Below, in pieces: positions 31,847 through 43,100 of a stretch of 64,000 bases of DNA. The stretch comes from Agarophyton chilense (Eukaryota; Rhodophyta; Florideophyceae; Gracilariales; Gracilariaceae): NCBI GenBank assembly GCA_030374765.1, contig JARGXX010000068.1, forward strand, positions 186,001-250,000. The letters are read 5' to 3'. The notes below the pieces were generated by a model, which was not told where the DNA came from, made no database searches, and saw only the letters and a program-made list of their open reading frames with translations. Every line of letters begins with the position of its first letter. The stretch's first letter is position 1. The translations under genes were made by a program, and so were the position numbers.

Positions 31847-32483
31847 CAAGATTGGGACGGCAAAAAACGGCAGCAGGCAGTACGGACAAGAACTCAACAA
31901 TCGCCAGAAAGTTATGACAACGAAGCGCTTGTTAGGCTCTTTGCCATCCACGAATGGCCGCCGAACACAGTAGCAATTTTGGAGCTCCGAAGGGGTTCAA
32001 CGTTCGTGTCTAAGCTTTGTATTCCGGGTTTGGCCACGCAAAGAATTCAATGTTGAAGGTAAAGGAGTTCTAGAAACGATGCAATCGTTCCTTAAGTATA
32101 CTTCGGTGTAAGAGAAGCCTTTCTACATTGATGCAAAAGGTCATCATATGCTGCACCAACTCAAGCTCCATGAAAGCTTAACTACTTTCGTATTTCTGTT
32201 GAGCACTTATATGATCTCACAATTGCCACCAATGCAAAGGATCAGCCCACGACTTTCAATTTGCTTGTCTTTCTGAGTTGGTTCATCACCGCCAAGCATT
32301 ACCTACACCCTGTTCCAATTTACGGACGGAAAAATGAGTTCTTGGTACATGCACTGTTTGCTTGGTATCCTCCCAACTGTTTCCGCACTCCATGGAGTAA
32401 GATAAAGCGCTTGACTCACTTTCATAGTTAGAATAAACTGATGTGTCACTTGTTAGTGAAGCCGTACACTGGAGGATCGCATT
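31847..32483. other. Intergenic region between bZIP and SRP54, no gene seen
   Basis: About 640 bp lies between two convergent gene ends. No protein-like frame or repeat is recognised. Confidence 0.5.
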
Positions 32484-33971
32484 CTATTTTAGCCCTTTCA
32501 GCCCAGCAAGTGCACCCAAACCGCCTTTCCCATCCATTGACTTTGCCAGCTGCTTCATCATGGACTGCATTCCTCCTTGACCACCCAACTGTGCCATCAT
32601 TCTAGGATCCATGAATTGCTGGAATGTTTGGGATGTGTTCCTCGAAAGTTGGTCAATATTCATATTCTTCTTTGACATTTTACCCACCTTTCCAACGACC
32701 TTTGAAAAGCGCTTGTACTCAATGAGGAGTTCTTCAACTTCTTGTGGATGCCTTCCACTCCCTCTCGCTATCCGCTCTTTTCTACTGGCATTGAAATTCA
32801 CCTTTGGGTTCTCCATCTCTTCCATGGTCATTGAATCCATAATGTGCTGAAAACGCTTTATCCGTACAGATCCGTCAACGCCGTTTGTGTTTTTCATGAT
32901 CTCAGACATGCCGGGAATCATTCCCATGACCTTGTTCAGAGGACCAAGTTTTGAAATAGACTCCAATTGGTCGTACATGTCACGCAAGGTGAAGACACCC
33001 TCTGTTATTCGCTTGTACATTTCAACATTCTCATGAAGGCCAGCCTCCTTGATGGTATTCACCAATCCCGAGACGTCACCCATACCAAGCAGCCTACCGA
33101 CAAAAGCTTGCGTATCAAAGGGTTCGAATTCGTCCATATGTTCACCAGTGCCGATAAAAGTAATGGGAGATTGAGTAGCCGAGACAGCAGAAAGAGCGCC
33201 ACCACCTTTCGCGTGTCCATCTAATTTTGTAATGATAACTGAACCAACACTCACCATTTTCTTAAAGGCGAGAGCTTGGTCGTAGGCTGCCTGGCCAATG
33301 GACGAATCCATAACAAAGATAATGTCTGTAGGATTCAATGCTTGTGCCATTTGTTCCATTTCAGCGAATAACGCCTGTTCCTGTTTGTGTCGACCTGAAG
33401 TATCGACGATTATTAAATCGCACTTTTCGTTTTTGAATCTCTCAACACCGTCTGTGGCGATTTTGACGGGATCGGTTTCGGTGTAAGAACCAATAAAGGG
33501 AACCTTTGCTTTTGTGGCGTTCTGTTTGAGCTGGTCAAATGCACCCGCACGAAAAGTATCAGCACAGACCAGTCCGGGTTTCCAACCTTTTCTCTGGTGA
33601 TAATACGCATACTTAACACATGAAGTGGTCTTCCCATTACCTTGTAGACCCACAAACATGACAACATTGGGCTTTCCGCGCTTGAGGACAGCAGGTTTTG
33701 TCCCGGGATCAAGCATCGAACAAAGCTCATCAAAAACAGCCTTTTGGATAAGTTTTCGCTTATTGACACCTGCCGCAAGCTCTTCAAGCTTTACGCGATT
33801 TGTTACATTCTTCCGCAGCTGGGCAACATTTTTGATATTTACATCGGCTTCGAGGAGTGCATGTGTTATCTCTTTAAGCATTTCCTTAAGTGCCTCTTCG
33901 TCGATGACGGTTGAGTTGGTCATCTTGCGAAGAGCGCCGGTAATCCGGCTGCCCAACCCTTCCAACACCAT
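32484..33971 (-). CDS. SRP54: Signal recognition particle 54-kDa subunit
   Basis: 495 residues, the usual cytosolic SRP54 length, single exon from ATG. It binds signal sequences emerging from the ribosome and, with its GTPase, docks the ribosome at the ER through the SRP receptor. N domain at 1-90; G domain with P-loop [21 protein letters not shown] and [14 protein letters not shown]; then the Met-rich M domain ([35 protein letters not shown]) that binds signal peptides and SRP RNA. The long M domain with the GSG.HP motif is that of the eukaryotic cytosolic form, not the chloroplast cpSRP54. Confidence 0.97.
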   Translation of the reverse strand: MVLEGLGSRITGALRKMTNSTVIDEEALKEMLKEITHALLEADVNIKNVAQLRKNVTNRVKLEELAAGVNKRKLIQKAVFDELCSMLDPGTKPAVLKRGKPNVVMFVGLQGNGKTTSCVKYAYYHQRKGWKPGLVCADTFRAGAFDQLKQNATKAKVPFIGSYTETDPVKIATDGVERFKNEKCDLIIVDTSGRHKQEQALFAEMEQMAQALNPTDIIFVMDSSIGQAAYDQALAFKKMVSVGSVIITKLDGHAKGGGALSAVSATQSPITFIGTGEHMDEFEPFDTQAFVGRLLGMGDVSGLVNTIKEAGLHENVEMYKRITEGVFTLRDMYDQLESISKLGPLNKVMGMIPGMSEIMKNTNGVDGSVRIKRFQHIMDSMTMEEMENPKVNFNASRKERIARGSGRHPQEVEELLIEYKRFSKVVGKVGKMSKKNMNIDQLSRNTSQTFQQFMDPRMMAQLGGQGGMQSMMKQLAKSMDGKGGLGALAGLKGLK

Positions 33972-35456
33972 ATTGAAGAGCTCTGAGCAGCGGTATGTAG
34001 GAGGAGTTAACTTTTATTGCGTACAATGATTCAAAGTCGAATAGGCTGACGGAAGCGTAGAAGAGAAGGCGTGAAGAAGAGAGTGAGCTGAGAACTGGGA
34101 TGAAAGTGTGGCTTGTTGGGCATTATGCCACAGGGTTGCAGGTGCATAGCGCGAGCAGCGAGGCGAAATGAAATGATTGATAGGACGGCATGAGCACCAC
34201 ATATGACACGTGGATACTAGAGGCGTCAACAAAGCAAACTGCTGGTCTGAGAACCACGAAATGTTCAGTCGTTGCACGACAGGTGTAACTCTGAAATCTT
34301 CACGCCATCCCAAACATACTGTTGTGTTGTGAATGAATCGACAAATGAAGTCCTTCGCACTTTCGGCGCGCAGGTTTAGGCGAGCGAGTGATGGGTGAGA
34401 ATTAAAGGAAAGAAAGATGAATCAAAGAATGTATGAAGCCGAAGACACGCTGAAGATTTGAAAAAAAAACCGAAGGAGCTTTTCTCCAGCAGGCCAACAC
34501 CACTAGCGTTGTGATCCGACGAACGTGAGAGAGATTGACAATGGGATCAACAGCTGCTCTGCTTTTTCCGCTACCTCTATTCAAACATATCCTTTTTCTG
34601 CGTGCCCAGAAATTCCTGTCTTCTCTGGCTTCGCAGTGCCGATTTCCTTACCAAGAACAGTTTGCACTGCAAACTTTATGAGTCACTTACCCTTCGTGCC
34701 ACACAATACTGATATAAATCCAAAACCAGGGATGAGTCGTACTGAGTACAGAATGTCGTTCCGGAGAATCTATAAAGCCGCAAATCTCTTCTTAACTTTT
34801 ACCCGCTATTGCTCTCTGGTTATTCTCCTAGATCCGCGGTGGAATGTGTTCAATTCCTTTAGTATGTTTCTCAGAGCCTTTGGTGCAATAGTGGGCTGTA
34901 CAGAGACTGCTTTCACTGCACCGTTGCGTCATGTGAACAATCATACCCAGCTCATCCCCAGTGACGTACCTTGAATTTCTTCATCTCCGACAAGAAACCC
35001 TTGTTCTCCCGTCTCAATGTTGTTCGAGAGTGAGCAAGCAAAACTTTAGTGAAGACGCTGGCGACTCATATCCTTGAGTTGCAACGCTCAAAGTAGACAA
35101 AAACCTGTGTCCGTCTTGTGTGACCTCGCACACAAGTGGGAACATCAAATGGACAAAAAGATACATGGGGCTAAAAAAAAACGTGAAACAAACTTCGTAT
35201 ATTTCGCATCAGAGGTGGTGATCTGTGATTCATGACTGATCTACTTTCGTAAGAGTTGGGGACATTGCCACTGTTTTTTGAATCTTGTAGCTCTAGGATG
35301 TAGCTCAGAATCCAAATGAATCCCGCGCGAGATAGCTTGCCTCAGTATTCCACATCCGAGCTGAATGAAAGTCGGTCGCGCCCCTCGCTTAAGCAGAAGA
35401 TATCCATACAGTTCGGTGTCATATCGTTTTGCAACCATGCTCTGCAACACCTGCCT
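33972..35456. other. Intergenic region, no gene recognised
   Basis: About 1.5 kb between the SRP54 start and the 3' end of the kinase gene. Translations (for example at 34525-34974) begin without ATG and have no domain-like pattern. It should contain the SRP54 promoter and the kinase 3' UTR. I cannot exclude a last exon of the kinase. Confidence 0.4.
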
Positions 35457-36414
35457 CTATCTCCAGATCCATGTCGACCAATTAGTTGAGGTAGAAGTCG
35501 ACTTTGGAGCACAGAAACCCTCTGCCTTCTCAAGCATGCTCACCACCTGCGTCATTGATGGTCGTACATCAGGGTCTGCCGCCCAACAGCATTTGATAAT
35601 GTGTGATACCACTTCTGGAATCTCAGAGCTTAGGCTTGGTCGCAGGCCATGCCTAGCTACACCCGATGCTGCTTGTGCTGGAGTTATGTACTTTTCCATG
35701 AACGGGTAATTTAAACCAGACGTGACGCAAAACATCAGCATTCCAAACGAGTAGACGTCAGCAGACAGTCCATATTTCTCATGGCGAATAACTTCAGGTG
35801 CCATCTGTGGTTGCAAGAGAGTGGCCAACGTCAGAACCAGTCAAGCGATGTAAACTGATGATACTCAAGTCTAAAAAGTCAATACTTCTATTTGGTCAAC
35901 TTACAAACTCCCATGTGCCTGTTTCGCCCGTCATACAACCTTCTTGGGTGGCGTGCGTCGCTAGTCCCCAGTCTCCAAGCTTTGGCACATCACCATGCAC
36001 CAGGATTTGACTTGGTTTTACGTCCCGATGAATCACATTCAAACCGTGTGCAAAGCATAAAGCCCTGGCTACCCCTGAACAGATTCCCAACCCCTTTTGA
36101 ATTCTTGATGGACCATACGTCGAACATTGTAATCTGCCCCCATCGCAAAACTCGAATATAAGACTTTCCAGCTTCCCTAATCCCACGCAACCAATAAACA
36201 GCACGATATTGGGGTGGCGAAGTTGGGCGTTGATACTCAGTTCGTTCTCAAAATCTGTCACAGCACGCTCTCGTGTCAGAGCTTCCTCTATATCATCAAG
36301 TGGCTTGAGTGTCTTGACGGCCACTCGGAGACCATGGAGAGAGGCTTGAGACACACGCGCAGTCGTACCTTCTGCCACGATCTTAGAGTCTTTTAGATCA
36401 TCAACTGAGTATGT
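35457..36414 (-). CDS. Tyrosine-kinase-like protein kinase with unusual catalytic motifs (5' end incomplete)
   Basis: Two exons are evident: 36414-35905 and 35804-35457, joined across a 100-nt intron (35805-35904, GTAAGT...CAG). Joining gives GTWEFMAPEVIRHEKYG, the family's activation-loop/APE motif, which fixes the splice exactly. Kinase elements: a degenerate Gly loop (AEGTTARV), VAVKTLK lysine, a helix C Glu, HRDVKPSQIL and GDWG. Two departures matter: the usual catalytic-loop Asn is Gln (HRDVKPSQ) and DFG is DWG. Subdomain XI (DVRPSMTQ) is present. An acceptor TTTGCAG just upstream of 36414 implies a 5' exon I could not place; one candidate frame ends near 36532. Activity is uncertain because of the substitutions. 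Confidence 0.7.
35805..35904 (-). other. Spliceosomal intron in the kinase gene
   Basis: On the minus strand it starts GTAAGT and ends CACAG, 100 nt. Removal restores the GTWEF|MAPE motif, so both sites are well supported. Confidence 0.9.
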
Positions 36415-36867
36415 CTGCAAAGGAACAGAAACATATTTCATTCCCGTTCGCATATTCAAAGTCCTGAGTATAAGACCGACAAGCCGTACAGAGCGTGGTG
36501 GATTGAAACTGTAATATTACCAGCAACAGGTTACTTTCACGCTCGCCCGTCGAAAAACTGAAGTATTAGAAAACCTGGCCCGGAGACCGGTGACTTGTAA
36601 AGGGACTCTCGGGTTTGATGCAAGTGGAAACCAGTATCGGTCGAACACACGATGGAAGTTTTCGAGAGGTCTCAACTTCCTGCCACAGGCATTATCCATT
36701 TCGCTTCCATTCTGCAGTGTCGTTATAGTAAATCTTTTGCAAGAAAGATGACCTCTTGTTCTAAACGATTGTATGTACGACGGTACGAAGGCTGGCAAGA
36801 GCTCGCTAGCGATCGCTAACCCTTACCTGCATGGTCGTTTGAAATAATGTTATTGGGCACCGAAAAA

Positions 36868-36932
36868 TGAAAATCAAGGTTGTGTTTTGGTGGATACGAG
36901 TCACAACTACCAAAACAAAACCTTGATTTTCA
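36868..36932. repeat. 24-bp hairpin with 17-nt loop
   Basis: Arms 36868-36891 and 36909-36932 pair over 24 bases with one mismatch (arm TGAAAATCAAGG...TTTTGGT). The loop is 17 nt. Such a near-perfect stem could be a short non-autonomous transposon end or a small-RNA precursor. No downstream structure or coding content supports one choice. Confidence 0.75.
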
Positions 36933-37232
36933 ATTTAACTTGAACACTCATGAGGGTTGAGGATGTAAGACCTGCTGCGTAACCCTTCATCATCATTTTG
37001 CCCTTCGCAACCCCTGGTAGTAGAAGTTGGAAGTGCTCTAAGGAGACCCAGCCCAGTTCAACTGAGGTAATTATGAGGTTTTGCCTGTTGTTCGTAGAGT
37101 AGCCCTTGAACCCCGAGCTAGAGATATACTCTGATAGCCTGATTGTACAAGTTACAAAATCTTTTGTCAGGGAGCTCTCTCAGCTCTTCAGCAAATTGAA
37201 GGGCTCAGTAGAGAAAAACGGCCCAATCTTAC

Positions 37233-37268
37233 TTCAGCTAGAACGTACTGTTCAGCTAGAACGTACCG
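37233..37268. repeat. 18-bp tandem repeat, two units
   Basis: Unit TTCAGCTAGAACGTACTG at 37233-37250 is followed directly by the same unit with one change (37251-37268). No function is evident. Confidence 0.75.
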
Positions 37269-39047
37269 TTCAACAAACGCCGCAGATCTAAACAACCGGC
37301 GTTTAGCGTAAAAACCGATTTGACAGTTGTACAGACCCACTGATCCAGAGAAACAAAGATATGTCATCAACATGATTATAATTTGTGGTGATTCCAAAAG
37401 GATACAAAAGCACTTTTTAGAGATAATTCCGCGGATTGAGACGACCATTGTTGAACACGCTCATTCCAACATGTGCGAATGCATTATGATTAGTGTTTGG
37501 ATTCCAAGAAACTTTTTGTTTCATGCTTTAAAGCACATATCAAACTTTGGAGTGGGTTGCAAATCCCGGGGTATGCTTCACAACCTGATACAAGGAGGAC
37601 ATCTGGCATCCTGACTTCAATCTGGAAAAACATATGACTGAAGTGTCGTCACCTCAACTGCACCTATACAGAGGTGCTCGCGGGGCGGTTCGAAGTTCTC
37701 AGTTTGAAACATGAAGCGAGTAAGAGTTATTATAACTGGCTTTTCATACAATAACTAGTTTTCTACTGATTCGAAGAATGAAGAAAAAGACGATGAAAAA
37801 AACCAGACGAAGATGAAGAAGGCTCTCTTGGCTGATATATCTCCAGGAATCTGCTGGAACGCGATCGAAAATCGAAAGCGATCAGAAATTAGCATTGCTG
37901 GAGGAGAAAATAATATATGAATCGCATCTATTCAAGCTGCCGAACACATCAGACCGCATCTACAATTTGACGATAAACGAAAAGCGAGCAATGTAGGTTG
38001 GAACGAAATGGTCCGCAAGCTGGATATATGACATCGGCAACAATAGAGAAAAGACGATCTATGGAAACAAGTCGATGCCAATTATACGCGTGCGCCAGAA
38101 TGAAGCAATAAGGTGTAACCAAATAGCCCTAGCGGAGGTAAAGCTTTTCGAATGTTTCTCGAATCCCCGTCCAATTCTTTTTAGGGAAGACGCAATCAAT
38201 AAAGCATCATGAACTGTCTTCTATCGAATAAAATTACCTTCTGTCATGTGACGATGACGTGCGTGAACTCTTGTCGATGTCATTTCATGTCCTTCTCATT
38301 GCAACTCAGTGATATTATCCTCATAAGATTATGTCAATGTTAAACGTTTTTGCTTCCTTTTCGTTACATCCGATCGAATTTTACTTCTTTCTGCTGTCGA
38401 GCAGTGACAGACATCCACGTCCAAAGTATTTCAGTTCTTCTGGTGGCCGAAATCAGTATTAAAAAAGAATATTAGTTTTACTGAGCATTGAAAGATTGAG
38501 GCGTTGCCTCATCAGCGAGAAAACCTTTAAAATACAGTTTCCAAAAGACCTCGTTCAAGTTATCATAGGATCTCGGCTTTCATTATGCGAGAAAGATTGT
38601 GTGAAAATGAGTTCTTTGCGCATAGCTGGAACTAAAATCGTGAAGCCATGCACCATATAAAAGGAAGAGAGAGATGTGTATAGAGAAAGAGGTGTTAAAG
38701 AGCAAAGCGCCCGTGAAACGGTGGCTAAAACAAAAGGAAGAAGTATGGATTCCATTCGGAAACGTAGAAACCCTTCAAACTTGAAGTATCTTACAGGGTT
38801 AAAGTACAGTAAAACCCCTTTTTTTCATATTTAAGATTGTTGTAAATCTGCGATTATTTTATCGAAGTGCTTAAAAAGTGCTGTCGAAGGCAAGACTATG
38901 AAGGCCATCATTGTACAAAATGGCCATATTTTCTAGTCGAAGACGTTTCATCCTCTCCGCTCATCTTCGTCCCTTTCTTACGTACAACTGAGCAGCATCA
39001 GGGCGACATGTCATGGAGTTAATGTCTAGCATTTGAATCATACCGGC

Positions 39048-42000
39048 ATGGAGATTCAGCTTCGCTGTATCGCTTCTCATCCGTATGGTGTCAAGAGCAG
39101 CCCGGAGTATGCGCTTTCTTCATCTCAGCCCCGCCTTCTCACGGCCAGCAAAGATCTAATTGCAGATCACAACATCGTAACAAATGCCGTCCGTGTTACT
39201 CTTCGCACCACATCACCGGTAGACAAACTGGTTAACGTGGGCGGCTCGAAGTCGTTCATTGCCTTTTTACACGACGGCCATATTGTATCTTATGTTGATA
39301 GTCCTCATGCAGTGTTTCTTGCGGATGAGCGCTCTTTCGACAATGGGCGGTCAGTCACAATGGCATGTGGCAGTACTCGTGGACATCATGCCGTATTTGT
39401 GAAAGCAGACAGTCCAAGCATTTGGTGTGTGCGTATTGAAAATGATGGGGAGATATCGAAGCCATTTAAGCTTAGAAGCCATATAGATGGAAACCAAAGC
39501 AACATTGGTGTAGTTGATGGCGTCTTATCCCGTGTTCGCGGAAAGGTCGCTACAAGTGTGAAGGCGCGACTATGTCCAATATCAGCGGTTTCCATTCACG
39601 ACGAGATCCCGAGAGTGGCTGCTGTTTATGAGAACGGCATCGTTCGTGTCTGGGATATCGCCAAGAAAGAGTTGCAAAGCTGCTTTGATACCCAGTTACT
39701 GATGGCGGAGAAACCATTAGATATCGCCCTTCATCCATTTCGAAATGTTCTTGTCATTTGTACAAGTTTGGGCCGAATCATAGCGTTCAACGTACAGAGT
39801 GGAACGTATCGGCGCGGAGAACAACCAGGATTCGCCTGTTCACGAGTGCGAGAAACAAAGAGGCGGTTTCGGGCCATGTGTTTCACGAAGACAAGACCGG
39901 GGTATTTATTGCTCTTAACAACATCTCAAAGAATTGTTGTCAAAATGATTAACTCCGCCAACATGATTGTTCCAAGCTCACGGTTTCCTAAACCTTCCCG
40001 CCTACCATCGTTGCTGGACGAATCTCCTTTGTTTCAGAAAGACGATGGAAACGACCGAAGTCGGAAGAATTCCAGAATGCCGGCCACGTTGACGACTGAA
40101 CCAACTTTTGGTCTGTTTTCATGTACGTTGGATACCACCGGAAATGTTTATGTGTTCCAATCATCCACTTCTGATCTCCCCGCCATACAGAGACCCATAA
40201 CTTCAGGCCTTGACTCCGGGTTCTCTTTTAAAAGCGGGGATATGTTCACAGGACCTGTCCTTGTCGATTCAGATAGCCTTGTGGTTCGTCAGGGATGTCT
40301 TTTTCGATACGGACTCGGTATGGGGCAACTTTCCTTTTGCTGTCAGTTGCCCAACGGAGAAGCAAAGCGCATTGATGTTGCCCGTGATGCCGACGGGTTT
40401 TGCATCGGTGCTCTATTGTTTTACGACGGAGAAAGTGAAGTTGATAGTAACTCTTATGCGGACCCCGAACCTCCAGAAAAATATGTGCTCTGCACAAAGC
40501 GTGAGAATGAAAATTGGAACGTCTCGGAGCCTACTGGAGGTAAAACTGGCTGCTTCCTTGGTGCCTCCGGAGAACAGGATAAAATATTCGTTGTATCGAG
40601 CTCCGGGTCAACTGCTTCGATATTCTCGTTCGCAGCGCCCTCCAGTAACCCTGGGATTCAGCAAGTACGCCAGTCTCGAGGTGTTCAACGTTTCAAACTG
40701 ATTAGCGGCGGCGTGAGAAGTGTGTTTCGGACACCATTCGCTCAATGGAACGCGGTTTTGTATCATGATTGTGATAACAATCGACTAGTCGTATCGAAAA
40801 ATGCATTTGATGCAGATACATATCGACGTGATTCTTATCAAGAAGCTGCGACAGCATTCGCGATGGACGACGACACGGCTGTTCCACTAAGGGAGAATGA
40901 AATTGTCGTGGATGTACGATGGCAGAAGTTGCCCTCTCGTTCAGAGCAGTATATCGGGGCGATAATGACGGATAAGCGAATCTTTTTTGTGCGCCATATT
41001 CTCAGTATACACTCCGTGTTCGATATGCAAAGCATAATGAGAAAAGTGGTACCTTTTTGCGTTCCCAACATGGCTTGGGTTGGACCATCCATTCTACTGG
41101 CACATGGTAACTCTGTGTTTTCCATAGCTTTGAACAGTCAAGCAGATCTTGTGGCCAACCTCAGTAATGGAGGGTATCTCCCTGCTTTGGTTGCGTGTTT
41201 ACCTGAAAGGATTGTATATACGACTTCAAGTCTTGATGCAAGCCAATGCTCTCTCGCTGTCGCCACGCGGCCATATAGCCCGGTGTCAAGTACAGTCAGG
41301 GGTATGCTTTCCTTCGAGAACTTGAAAACTCGCCGATCTCCGGACCTTACTGATAAGGTGAAAGAAATCTTGGATACTCACGATGCATCCCAAGCTTCTG
41401 CAGAATTAACTGATTCTCTTATAGAAAATAGACTAACTCCTCTCGCTTATCTCATATCCGTGTCTGCCGAAGGAAAGGGCAGCTTATCGCCATTGCGCCG
41501 TTCTGCTCTTCTGGGGAGATTAGGTGACTTCAAAGGTGCTTTGACCATACTCGAAGAAGAGTATGCACGTTTGCCCTCATCCGCTGAGTTTCATGATGGA
41601 ACAGAGTTGTTTCGAATGATCCAGCGCACTCTGAACATGGCTTTCGCGGCCGGGGACTTTGCAGTAGGACGGCGATGTGCTGCGTTACTGGGTCGGAGAG
41701 GGACTTTTTCTGCGTTCGTAGACACCGAGGGAGGATACGCTGCTCTTCGTTCTGTGATATCGTGTGCCCGCATATCCAGGAACACCTATTTGCTTGAGGT
41801 CTTGCAACCTTTACTGGGGAAAAGCTCGGTAAGCAGCGTTGCGACGGATTCCTCAATGATTGTTAGGCCGAAAGAAAGGCAGACCCTTCAAAGAGCGATC
41901 AAAGCGGTGAATGCATCTGCAATTTCACTAGGGGCTGTAGATCAACATGTGGTTGTGGTAAGAATTCCATCGGGGGAGGACGCAGAAGGACGTCTGTCGT

Positions 42001-43100
42001 CGGTTCAGAAGATGAAGTTAGAGCCTAACACGGCAAAACATGTCGGTGACAGGTTAATGGTCTTGAGACGGGAGGTGTTCCACGAAATCGAGAGTGTCGG
42101 TGAACAAACAGGTTTGTCCTACGGTGCGGGTGAATTTGATGGAAATATGACAACTGTAATGATGGCAGGTAGGTTGCCCGGTGACGGTTTGGAAGAAGAG
42201 CAGATAAATTCTTCTGATGATGATCTGTTTAGCAGCACAAAACAGGAAACGGGACTACAAAGCGGAAACGGGGAAGGAGTGATGCAAGAAGTAACACCAA
42301 CGGATGATGGGGATCTAACTGAGATAACAAGGAAGAACACGGAGGAGACACGACGCATGCTTGGTAAACAGAAGGAGAAGAATGACGCAGCCCTCAGAGA
42401 AATGAAGGTAGCTGCAAGTCAAATGGTGGCATCGCAACGAAATCTTCATGCGTCAGGAACACCCTCAGGGAGCACGCGCGCCCTTGAAATTTTCGAACGC
42501 TCTGTTCGAAAGTATTCAGACAAGCGCTTCGTTGCAGCGCAAAACGAACTCGACAGCGCACTGCGTTCGATCTTACGTGGCAGAGAACGTGGGATAGGAG
42601 TGACGCCAGAGCTACTCAATGGTATCGTTCTGTATCAGATGGCGTGCCGAATCCGAATCGCAATGGATGAGATAGCTAGTGGAGAACATGCCAATACGAT
42701 TCCAGGAAGAGTAACCTACTCGCAGTTGGCAAATGGACTAACAAAGCTGCTGCTAACGGTTCAAGACCGCATTGATGGCCTAATACAAGCAGTTGATGCG
42801 AACATTCTGCTGGGCAACTTTGGAAGCGCAGCTCAGTATATGCGACTTATCCATGAACTCGGAGTTCCAAACGATTTCCGGGCTTCTTTGAGGGATAAGT
42901 ATGCTGCCTGTCAGACAAGAGGATTCGTCGATACTATGCCTCAATCAGTTGGAAGTATATGTTTTCAGAGTTTGAAGGTAATTGGATCATCACGCTTTCT
43001 GCGATGTACGGTTTGTCCGGCGTTGTTCGCTACGGACGTGGGTATTCCAGCGTTGAGTATATGTCCGTGTTGCGGAGTGGGGCAAGTGATTTCATCGTAG
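39048..43100 (+). CDS. Large beta-propeller/alpha-solenoid protein with C-terminal zinc ribbon
   Basis: 1350 residues, single exon. Residues 1-700 look like WD40-type blades (for example VAAVYENGIVRVWDIAKKEL and NVLVICTSLGRIIAFN). Residues 750-950 are helical (LLGRLGDFKGALTILEEEY), like an alpha-solenoid. An acidic Ser-rich stretch is followed by a helical region (RRMLGKQKEKNDAALREM), and the protein ends in a four-cysteine zinc ribbon (CTVC ... CPCC). Propeller-solenoid order is that of coat proteins such as COPI and the TPLATE/TSET TWD40 subunits; membrane-trafficking function is inferred from architecture alone, family not identified. The start is the first ATG in frame; an upstream TTG is not used. 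Confidence 0.85.
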   Translation: MEIQLRCIASHPYGVKSSPEYALSSSQPRLLTASKDLIADHNIVTNAVRVTLRTTSPVDKLVNVGGSKSFIAFLHDGHIVSYVDSPHAVFLADERSFDNGRSVTMACGSTRGHHAVFVKADSPSIWCVRIENDGEISKPFKLRSHIDGNQSNIGVVDGVLSRVRGKVATSVKARLCPISAVSIHDEIPRVAAVYENGIVRVWDIAKKELQSCFDTQLLMAEKPLDIALHPFRNVLVICTSLGRIIAFNVQSGTYRRGEQPGFACSRVRETKRRFRAMCFTKTRPGYLLLLTTSQRIVVKMINSANMIVPSSRFPKPSRLPSLLDESPLFQKDDGNDRSRKNSRMPATLTTEPTFGLFSCTLDTTGNVYVFQSSTSDLPAIQRPITSGLDSGFSFKSGDMFTGPVLVDSDSLVVRQGCLFRYGLGMGQLSFCCQLPNGEAKRIDVARDADGFCIGALLFYDGESEVDSNSYADPEPPEKYVLCTKRENENWNVSEPTGGKTGCFLGASGEQDKIFVVSSSGSTASIFSFAAPSSNPGIQQVRQSRGVQRFKLISGGVRSVFRTPFAQWNAVLYHDCDNNRLVVSKNAFDADTYRRDSYQEAATAFAMDDDTAVPLRENEIVVDVRWQKLPSRSEQYIGAIMTDKRIFFVRHILSIHSVFDMQSIMRKVVPFCVPNMAWVGPSILLAHGNSVFSIALNSQADLVANLSNGGYLPALVACLPERIVYTTSSLDASQCSLAVATRPYSPVSSTVRGMLSFENLKTRRSPDLTDKVKEILDTHDASQASAELTDSLIENRLTPLAYLISVSAEGKGSLSPLRRSALLGRLGDFKGALTILEEEYARLPSSAEFHDGTELFRMIQRTLNMAFAAGDFAVGRRCAALLGRRGTFSAFVDTEGGYAALRSVISCARISRNTYLLEVLQPLLGKSSVSSVATDSSMIVRPKERQTLQRAIKAVNASAISLGAVDQHVVVVRIPSGEDAEGRLSSVQKMKLEPNTAKHVGDRLMVLRREVFHEIESVGEQTGLSYGAGEFDGNMTTVMMAGRLPGDGLEEEQINSSDDDLFSSTKQETGLQSGNGEGVMQEVTPTDDGDLTEITRKNTEETRRMLGKQKEKNDAALREMKVAASQMVASQRNLHASGTPSGSTRALEIFERSVRKYSDKRFVAAQNELDSALRSILRGRERGIGVTPELLNGIVLYQMACRIRIAMDEIASGEHANTIPGRVTYSQLANGLTKLLLTVQDRIDGLIQAVDANILLGNFGSAAQYMRLIHELGVPNDFRASLRDKYAACQTRGFVDTMPQSVGSICFQSLKVIGSSRFLRCTVCPALFATDVGIPALSICPCCGVGQVISS

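Larger units (their letters stand above)
36415..39047. other. Large intergenic region with hairpin and small repeats
   Basis: 2.6 kb between the kinase and the next gene. The first few hundred bases may hold an unplaced kinase exon. It contains a 24-bp hairpin (36868-36932), an 18-bp tandem repeat (37233-37268) and an 8-bp inverted repeat nearby (AAACGCCG ... CGGCGTTT, about 37276-37305). No gene is recognised between 37300 and 39047. Confidence 0.5.

Noticed and set aside
34525-34974. 149-codon plus-strand frame in the intergenic region downstream of the SRP54 start
   Set aside because: No ATG start at its beginning, no domain-like pattern, composition unlike neighbouring proteins.
36517-36798. 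Frame upstream of the kinase, possible first exon
   Set aside because: A splice from about 36532 to 36414 would be in frame, but the donor is not strong and no domain supports it; left unassigned.
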